Below, one piece after another: positions 58,498 through 64,000 of a stretch of DNA of 64,000 bases. The notes under the pieces were generated by a model. That model made no database searches. It was given only the letters and a program-made list of their open reading frames with translations, and was not told where the DNA came from. Source of the stretch: Halomonas sp. TD01 (GTDB lineage: Bacteria > Pseudomonadota > Gammaproteobacteria > Pseudomonadales > Halomonadaceae); NCBI RefSeq assembly GCF_923868895.1, contig NZ_OV350343.1, positions 3,472,001-3,536,000 of the forward strand, in the 5' to 3' direction. The position numbers and the translations under genes are program-made. Each line of letters starts with the position of its first letter. Position 1 is the first letter of the stretch.

Positions 58498-59862
58498 TTG
58501 CCTCACTATCAGTTTATCAAACGACCTTCTTTGAGGGTGAACACACCTCAGGTCGACTGCCACCCTCCCGAAGCACGCGTTCAACGCAGACGCTTACGCG
58601 CCTGTCATGAATGTGACTGGGTCTCTGCGCTTCCTCCACTCGGGTCTGGAGAGAAAGCATCCTGCCCACGCTGCTCGCATGTGCTAGTAAAGCGGCATCG
58701 ATATCCTGCTCAGAGAAGTATGGCGCTAGCTCTTTCATCCCTGATAGCACTACTTGTGGCAGTGTCGTTTCCCTTTGTAAGCTTTAGTGTCAGTGGCATT
58801 GGTAATCGCATAGAACTTTCACAGACCGCCACTACGTTGATCGCTTTTCATCAGCCTATTGTCGCCATTGCTGTCATTATGACCATTGTTGTACTGCCTG
58901 CGATTTATCTAATTGGCGTTATCTGGCTCCAATTTGGTTTACTGCGCGGCCATCCAATGCCGTTTAGCCGAGACATCGCCCGTTCACTAGCAAGGCTTAA
59001 CCCATGGATGATGGCTGATGTCTTCATCGTTGGTGCACTGGTTAGTTTGATAAAAATAGCTGGCATGGCACAAATTGAACTGGGCATCTCTTTCTGGGCA
59101 TTCAGCGTATTTGCCATCCTTTTACTGTTAACGACGCAATCTATTGATTCGGATTGGATGTGGTTCTCATTAGAGAAAGAGCCCCTCGCGCCTGAAGGCA
59201 CTCGCACAGGGACGACGGCTGCTAGCCAAGGGATAACCGGCTGCCCGACCTGCGGCCTGATTAATCGCCTTCCTGAGCCTGGAAAGGGACGCTGTCTACG
59301 CTGCCATGAAAAGCTCCACCCACGGCTCCCTCATAGCTTACAGCGCACCTGGGCACTGCTTTTTGCAGCAGCGGTAATGTATATACCCGCTAATGTATAC
59401 CCTATTATGACCACTACCAGTTTAGGGCACTCGTCACCCTCAACGATCATCGGTGGCGTTGTACAACTCATGCAAATGGGCTCTTGGCCAGTAGCCGCTG
59501 TAATCTTTGTGGCGAGTGTCATCGTTCCCGTTGGTAAGCTTGTCGCATTGATTTGGCTCTGTATGGTTATAAAACATAGCAACGAACTTAATGCACAAAG
59601 CCGCACCCGGCTTTACCGGCTCACTGAATTTATAGGCCGATGGTCGATGGTTGACGTATTTGTAGTTGCCATATTGGTTGCTTTGATTCGTGCTGGTTCT
59701 TTAATGTCAATTACACCGGGGCCCGCAGCGCTCGCATTTGCTGCCGTCGTTGTGCTGACAATGTTAGCTGCTATGACATTTGATCCGCGCTTAATTTGGG
59801 ACACCCCGCCCCCTAGCTCTACTCGCCGTAAAACGGCCACCAAGGAAACTGTTGATGGCTAA
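58498..59862 (+). CDS. pqiA: PqiA-like inner membrane protein, MCE lipid transport system
   Basis: Membrane partner of the PqiB MCE tube that shuttles lipid between membranes. The protein holds two similar halves, each with a zinc-ribbon-like cysteine pair set (CHECDWV...CPRCSHV and CPTCGLI...CLRCHEK) followed by four membrane helices (YPAQRSMALALSSLIALLVAVSFPF, then LLFAAAVMYIPANVYPIMT), the PqiA/YebS plan. The start is uncertain: TTG at 58498 gives 454 residues, and a GTG at 58537 is an option; no clear ribosome site is visible. It overlaps pqiB by 8 bases. Confidence 0.9.
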   Translation: MPHYQFIKRPSLRVNTPQVDCHPPEARVQRRRLRACHECDWVSALPPLGSGEKASCPRCSHVLVKRHRYPAQRSMALALSSLIALLVAVSFPFVSFSVSGIGNRIELSQTATTLIAFHQPIVAIAVIMTIVVLPAIYLIGVIWLQFGLLRGHPMPFSRDIARSLARLNPWMMADVFIVGALVSLIKIAGMAQIELGISFWAFSVFAILLLLTTQSIDSDWMWFSLEKEPLAPEGTRTGTTAASQGITGCPTCGLINRLPEPGKGRCLRCHEKLHPRLPHSLQRTWALLFAAAVMYIPANVYPIMTTTSLGHSSPSTIIGGVVQLMQMGSWPVAAVIFVASVIVPVGKLVALIWLCMVIKHSNELNAQSRTRLYRLTEFIGRWSMVDVFVVAILVALIRAGSLMSITPGPAALAFAAVVVLTMLAAMTFDPRLIWDTPPPSSTRRKTATKETVDG

Positions 59863-61537
59863 TGATTCAACACCAAAGAAAGCTGACACTAACGACAACA
59901 ACGACTTACATCGTGCAAAGTCATCACCGCAAACGCGGCTCTCTCCGATTTGGATCGTGCCAATCGTTGCTGTTGTGATCGGGCTTTGGCTTGTCTACGA
60001 CAACTACGCAAGCCGAGGTACGCTCGTTACGCTAACAATGGACAGCGCGGAAGGTATCGAAGCGGGCAGTACGCTCATTCGAAGTCGAAATGTTGAAATT
60101 GGCAGAGTTCAAAACGTTCGCCTGTCTGATGATCTTTCGCACGCGGTCATGACCGCCCGTATTCAACCAGAAGCGGAGGCAATGCTTAGAGAAGATAGCC
60201 GGTTCTGGGTAGTGAAGCCACGTATTGGCCGCGAAGGCATCAGCGGCTTGGGCACTGTATTGTCTGGCGCCTATATTCAGCTAGAGGCAGGTCAATCTGA
60301 TGAGCCTGAGCGCGAGTTTACGGTAAGTGATACACCGCCTGTTGCACCAGCCGGACAGGCTGGCTTGCAAATCAGTCTGGTCAGCCAGCTAGGTAACTCG
60401 CTTCGCATAGGCGACCCTGTCTCTTATCAGGGTTATACCGTGGGGCGAGTTGAAGATACTCGCTTTGATACTGAATCTCGCACAATGCACCATCAAGTAT
60501 TTATTGAAGAACCTTACGGTCAACTGGTGACGGATAGCACTCGTTTTTGGACATCGAGCGGTGTTGATTTTCAACTAGATGCCGACGGTGTACGAGTCAA
60601 TGTTGAATCCCTTGAAGCGTTGCTGGGAGGCGGTGTTACTTTTGGCGTGCCAGAAGACCTGCCGATGGGGCAGCCAGTAGAGCCTAATGCTCGTTTTAAC
60701 CTCTATGCAGATGAAAATACTGCCCGAGAAGGAACCTTTAACCGGTATCTTGAATACGTGATGTTGGTCGATGATACCGTTCGCGGGTTATCGAAAGGTG
60801 CCCCCGTCGAATTTCGTGGTGTAAGAATCGGCACGGTTGCCTCCGTACCCTGGAATTTTACTGCACCACAGCCCGATTCTCGTTCGCAGTTTGCTATTCC
60901 AGTGCTAATTCGAATCGAGCCTCAGCGGCTGGGCATTGAGAACACCGATATTGACATAGAAGAATGGGACTCTCGCTTTAAGCGCCTTTTCGGACTAGGA
61001 CTACGTGCATCGCTCAAAAATGGCAGCTTATTAACGGGTGCACTTTTCGTTGACCTTAATTTTCAACGTGAATTGGCTAACGAATATGTCGCTGAAACGT
61101 TCTCCGAGCGGACAGTATTTCCCTCGGTCGCTGGCGGCTTTGCGCAGATCCAAGCGCAGGTAACCAGCCTACTTGAGAAATTAAACGCGCTTGAAGTTGA
61201 ACCACTCCTCGCGGGTTTAGACCGAAACTTACAAGCATCTGAAAGTGTTCTCAACGAAATACGTCAGGTAAGCACTTCCATCAATCAGCTGCTGAATGAC
61301 CCAGATACTCAGGCAGTCAGCGGAAACATAAATGCCACCCTTGAGGAGCTGCGTAGCACCTTGCAAGGTGTATCGCCGTCATCTCCAGCCTATCAAGAAT
61401 TAACAACGGCTATTCAACGACTTGATCGCTTAATGCGCGACTTACAACCACTTACCCGCACATTAAATGAAAATCCAAGGGCGCTCCTGTTCGATAATCT
61501 GGATACCCAAGATCCCGTGCCTCGCGCACCACGTTAA
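59855..61537 (+). CDS. pqiB: MCE-domain intermembrane lipid transport protein PqiB
   Basis: Periplasm-spanning tube subunit anchored by one helix (LSPIWIVPIVAVVIGLWLVYDNY, residues about 30-52). Three MCE domains follow: one starting GTLVTLTMDSAEGIEAGSTLIRSRNVEIGRV, one at LQISLVSQLGNSLRIGDPVSYQGYTVGRV, and one at YVMLVDDTVRGLSKGAPVEFRGVRIGTV. A C-terminal coiled coil (residues about 430-540) ends the protein. Length 560 residues (E. coli PqiB 546). AGGAA precedes the ATG at 59855. Confidence 0.94.
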   Translation: MANDSTPKKADTNDNNDLHRAKSSPQTRLSPIWIVPIVAVVIGLWLVYDNYASRGTLVTLTMDSAEGIEAGSTLIRSRNVEIGRVQNVRLSDDLSHAVMTARIQPEAEAMLREDSRFWVVKPRIGREGISGLGTVLSGAYIQLEAGQSDEPEREFTVSDTPPVAPAGQAGLQISLVSQLGNSLRIGDPVSYQGYTVGRVEDTRFDTESRTMHHQVFIEEPYGQLVTDSTRFWTSSGVDFQLDADGVRVNVESLEALLGGGVTFGVPEDLPMGQPVEPNARFNLYADENTAREGTFNRYLEYVMLVDDTVRGLSKGAPVEFRGVRIGTVASVPWNFTAPQPDSRSQFAIPVLIRIEPQRLGIENTDIDIEEWDSRFKRLFGLGLRASLKNGSLLTGALFVDLNFQRELANEYVAETFSERTVFPSVAGGFAQIQAQVTSLLEKLNALEVEPLLAGLDRNLQASESVLNEIRQVSTSINQLLNDPDTQAVSGNINATLEELRSTLQGVSPSSPAYQELTTAIQRLDRLMRDLQPLTRTLNENPRALLFDNLDTQDPVPRAPR

Positions 61538-61550
61538 GAAGGAACTTACT

Positions 61551-62138
61551 ATGCGCTGTAAGGCAATCCGCTATGTATCACTGCTTAGCCTTTGCATACT
61601 GCTAAGCGCTTGCGCTAGCAGTGTTACACCACCCTCTCGCTACATGCTACCGAGCAAAAGCGCTGTGAATGCGCCAAGCCATTCCATTGGCACACTGCAG
61701 GTGCGGCCACCACGTTTAGCACACTATCTAGATGTAGATGGTATCGTCATGCAGCTTGATGACATCACCCTAAATGAAGCCCGTGAACATCAATGGGCTG
61801 AAAGTATTGGACGCCAATTAGAGCGTGCATTGCGCGTTCAACTATCTCAAGAGCTTATGTCCGTTCAAGTCGTTCACGCTGACGGCAATGCGCCTGAAGC
61901 GCTCACGTTACTGCTTGAAGTTGATCAATTTCAGGGACGACACGACGGGCGGGCGGTGGCCAGCGGACAATGGCAATTACGCAGTGCTGATAACAAACTG
62001 CTTGCGCTAAAAAGCTTTTCTGCTGAAACAGAGCTACAGCAGGATGGTTACCCTGCATTGGTACGCTCGCTTGGCGAAAGCTGGGATAAGGTAGCCCTGC
62101 AAATTGCCAACGAGATACGCAAAGGAAATTATTTTTAG
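61551..62138 (+). CDS. pqiC: PqiC-like lipoprotein
   Basis: Outer membrane lipoprotein (YmbA family) that receives PqiB. The ATG at 61551 follows AAGAAGGAAC; the lipobox LLSAC is at about residues 17-21 and is followed by a Ser- and Pro-rich linker. The segment LQVRPPRLAHYLDVDGIVMQLDDITL and the later WAESIGRQLERALR, then ALTLLLEVDQFQG, match the family (ABC-type transport auxiliary domain). Length 195 residues. 13 bases after pqiB, completing pqiABC. Confidence 0.92.
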   Translation: MRCKAIRYVSLLSLCILLSACASSVTPPSRYMLPSKSAVNAPSHSIGTLQVRPPRLAHYLDVDGIVMQLDDITLNEAREHQWAESIGRQLERALRVQLSQELMSVQVVHADGNAPEALTLLLEVDQFQGRHDGRAVASGQWQLRSADNKLLALKSFSAETELQQDGYPALVRSLGESWDKVALQIANEIRKGNYF

Positions 62139-62195
62139 ATGTGCCATTGTTAGGATGCCCCCATCCCTATGTTAAACGCTGAAATGAAGGATCCA

Positions 62196-62417
62196 TGATA
62201 TACTAAAGGAGTCATCTTTCAGCGCTACCACGTCACCCCCGATTCAGGCCAATGTCTATTTCACCGTCTTGATCGGCAAAAAAATGACCATCGCGGCATC
62301 GCACTTTATCTGGCAAACTTCGCTGCCGCGACGGTGTACCATCCTCGCTTTTTGAACATTACGCTCAGTAACGACGACGCCAAGCGACGTCACTTACTAA
62401 GCGATTGCGGAGAACGC
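62196..62417 (+). promoter_or_regulatory. Extended -10 promoter and long leader of rhlE
   Basis: TGATATACT (62196-62204) is an extended -10 element with no clear -35. Transcription from it would give a leader of about 205 bases before the rhlE ATG. AAAGGAG right after the -10 is too near the start of transcription to act as a ribosome site. The leader stays open in the rhlE frame, but I find no usable start for an extension apart from a GTG at 62334. Confidence 0.5.
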
Positions 62418-63674
62418 ATGAGCTTTTCTGAACTTGGTCTGCACGACGATTTACTACGCGCGGTTACCGCGCAGGGCTATACACAGCCTACCCCTATTCA
62501 ACAAAAAGCTATTCCCGTCGTACTTGAAGGTCGCGACATGCTTGCCAGTGCGCAAACTGGCACGGGCAAAACCGCTGGTTTTACGTTACCCATGTTGCAG
62601 CGGTTAGCGGATGGCAAACGTCCCGGCAAACGCCAAGTACGCGCGTTAGTGCTCACCCCTACTCGTGAGCTTGCTGCCCAGGTAGGTGAAAGTGTGACCG
62701 TTTACGGCAAGCACCTCTCTTTACGCTCGCATATTATTTTCGGCGGTGTTGGCCAACAACCACAAGTTGATGCACTTAAAGCGGGACTTGATGTATTGGT
62801 AGCCACCCCAGGTAGACTGTTGGACTTGCATCAGCAAGGTCATGTGGATCTATCGGCGGTCGAAATCCTGGTGCTCGATGAAGCTGACCGCATGCTCGAC
62901 ATGGGATTCATCCATGATATTAAGCGGTTATTACGCCTAGTACCGAAACAGCGCCAAAATCTACTGTTTTCTGCAACCTTTTCCAATGAAATTCAGTTAC
63001 TGGCGCAACAGCTGCTTAACAATCCGGCGTTGATAGAAGTCGCACCTCGTAATACGACAGCTGAAAAGATTGAGCAAACCATTTACCGAGTAGACCGTGA
63101 TAAAAAACGCGAGCTGCTAGCTCATTTAATTCAGCAGCATGGCTGGTTTCAGGTACTCGTTTTTACTCGTACCAAGCATGGCGCAAACCGCTTAGCAGAG
63201 CAGCTTTCTAAGCAAGACATACCCGCCATGGCCATTCATGGCAATAAGAGCCAAGGTGCTAGAACGCGTGCACTAGGTGCTTTCAAAAGCGGTGATTTAC
63301 AGGTACTTGTCGCCACTGACATTGCCGCTCGTGGGTTAGATATCAACGAACTCCCTCATGTCGTTAACTTCGACTTACCTAATGTGGCAGAGGACTATGT
63401 TCACCGCATTGGACGGACCGGCCGAGCGGGTAGCGATGGAGAGGCAGTTTCGCTCGTATGTGTCGACGAACACGTCTTGCTGAGCGGGATTGAGCGGCTT
63501 ATTAAGCAAAACCTGCCTAAACGTATCGAGCCCGGTTTTGAACCTGATCCCAACGCCAAGCCAGAGCCCATCGAAAATGGCCGCCGTGGTCAGAAACAAC
63601 CCCGCGCCAAGCGCAAACCGGAAGGACAAGCAGCGAATACTGGTGGTGAACGTCGCCGACGCGCCCGTCGCTAG
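62418..63674 (+). CDS. rhlE: DEAD-box ATP-dependent RNA helicase RhlE
   Basis: Unwinds RNA in ribosome maturation and mRNA turnover. The ATG at 62418 follows GGAG and gives [16 protein letters not shown], the normal start. Q motif GYTQPTPIQ, motif I AQTGTGKT, Ia [14 protein letters not shown] ([11 protein letters not shown]), [29 protein letters not shown] and [12 protein letters not shown] are all intact. The C-terminal 50 residues are basic and Arg-rich ([25 protein letters not shown]), typical of RhlE. Length 418 residues. Start at GTG 62334 would add 28 residues of no known family. Confidence 0.95.
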   Translation: MSFSELGLHDDLLRAVTAQGYTQPTPIQQKAIPVVLEGRDMLASAQTGTGKTAGFTLPMLQRLADGKRPGKRQVRALVLTPTRELAAQVGESVTVYGKHLSLRSHIIFGGVGQQPQVDALKAGLDVLVATPGRLLDLHQQGHVDLSAVEILVLDEADRMLDMGFIHDIKRLLRLVPKQRQNLLFSATFSNEIQLLAQQLLNNPALIEVAPRNTTAEKIEQTIYRVDRDKKRELLAHLIQQHGWFQVLVFTRTKHGANRLAEQLSKQDIPAMAIHGNKSQGARTRALGAFKSGDLQVLVATDIAARGLDINELPHVVNFDLPNVAEDYVHRIGRTGRAGSDGEAVSLVCVDEHVLLSGIERLIKQNLPKRIEPGFEPDPNAKPEPIENGRRGQKQPRAKRKPEGQAANTGGERRRRARR

Positions 63675-63685
63675 CTCTTAGCCTA

Positions 63686-63718
63686 GGAATATGCGAAGGT
63701 TGTCGATTCGCGTATTCC
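63686..63718 (+). terminator. Hairpin after rhlE, possible terminator
   Basis: GGAATATGCGAA (63686-63697) and TTCGCGTATTCC (63707-63718) form a 12-bp stem with one G-U pair and a 9-nt loop. No T-run follows, so its function as a terminator is unsure. Confidence 0.45.
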
Positions 63719-63751
63719 GCTGGTACAGCTTAATTTATTCATGGAGTGATT

Positions 63752-64000
63752 ATGGCGTCATCTCAACTTATTAACGATTATCGCCAGTGGCTTACCTTTC
63801 AACGTCAAGAGCAGCTAAGCCGTGAGCACCAAGGTATTTCACAGCGGCTAGAAGATGCACGAGCATCAGCTGGACAGGTACTCCAGGCGTATCGCAGCAT
63901 GGCAGAAAAGGCCTCTACGGAGGGTGCCTGTTATCGCACGCTTTTCTTACGTGAACGTAATAATAACGAATCGCTGCCCTGTGAAGGGTGGTTATTTGTA
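63752..64000 (+). CDS. Hypothetical protein, N-terminal part (cut by window edge)
   Basis: An ATG at 63752 preceded by GGAGTG opens a frame that runs to the window end (83 codons). The product begins MASSQLINDYRQWLTFQ and is Gln-, Glu- and Arg-rich with helix-favouring runs (EHQGISQRLEDARASAG), consistent with a coiled coil, then CYRTLFLRERNNNESL. No signal peptide or known motif is visible in the part shown. I do not recognise the family. Confidence 0.65.
   Translation, partial: MASSQLINDYRQWLTFQRQEQLSREHQGISQRLEDARASAGQVLQAYRSMAEKASTEGACYRTLFLRERNNNESLPCEGWLFV

Overview
The window looks like chromosome of a halophilic gammaproteobacterium of the Halomonadaceae (Halomonas or Vreelandella type). 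I infer this from recognisable protein families, from gene orders shared with Pseudomonas and relatives (tig-clpP-clpX-lon-hupB-ppiD; thrS-infC-rpmI-rplT-pheST-ihfA; ctaCDGE-surf1-ctaA-cyoE) and from an osmoprotectant ABC uptake system at the left edge. No database search was possible, so the genus is inference. Almost everything is core genome; I see no prophage, transposase, integrase, CRISPR array or defence island.

Layout. 1-1.6 kb: end of an osmoprotectant transporter (permease cut by the window edge, OsmF-like binding protein). 1.7-6.3 kb: cysS/glnS divergent from ppiB/lpxH. 6.4-14.8 kb: protein folding and proteolysis block (ppiD, hupB, lon, clpX, clpP, tig). 15-16.2 kb: small membrane proteins and a flavodoxin. 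16.3-23.4 kb: translation block thrS-infC-rpmI-rplT-pheS-pheT-ihfA, where infC appears to start on an AUC codon. 23.6-25.3 kb: OmpA-type lipoprotein and a DUF2489 protein. 25.4-33.5 kb: aa3-type cytochrome c oxidase with heme A synthesis and assembly genes. 34.4-43.7 kb: hrpB, a RutR-like TetR regulator and a purine catabolic operon xdhA-xdhB-xdhC-guaD with a palindromic operator just before xdhA. 43.8-49.9 kb: a complete rRNA operon on the minus strand (16S, tRNA-Ile, tRNA-Ala, 23S, 5S). 50.1-57.1 kb: diheme peroxidase, then cydA, cydD, cydC and an adenine/adenosine deaminase. 57.3-64 kb: CaCA antiporter, pqiABC lipid transport system, rhlE helicase and the start of an unknown gene.

The least ordinary parts surround the rRNA operon and the bd oxidase. 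Downstream of 5S lie three further partial copies of the 5S 3' end, each attached to the same intrinsic terminator, as 94-bp tandem units (one carries a 71-bp hairpin-rich insert). They are followed by two more terminators facing guaD. The 16S-23S spacer holds, besides the two normal tRNAs, a truncated tRNA-Ile copy with an enlarged anticodon loop, and two look-alike double stem-loops. In the cyd operon, cydB is missing: between cydA and cydD there are only about 60 codons, in one frame, that resemble three short pieces of CydB, which suggests a gene shrunk by internal deletions.

Functionally, guanine deaminase, xanthine dehydrogenase and the adenine/adenosine deaminase on the far side of the rRNA operon together would feed purine bases to urate. 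The cta genes supply a complete aa3 oxidase, whereas the bd oxidase encoded here would lack its second subunit unless a cydB exists elsewhere.
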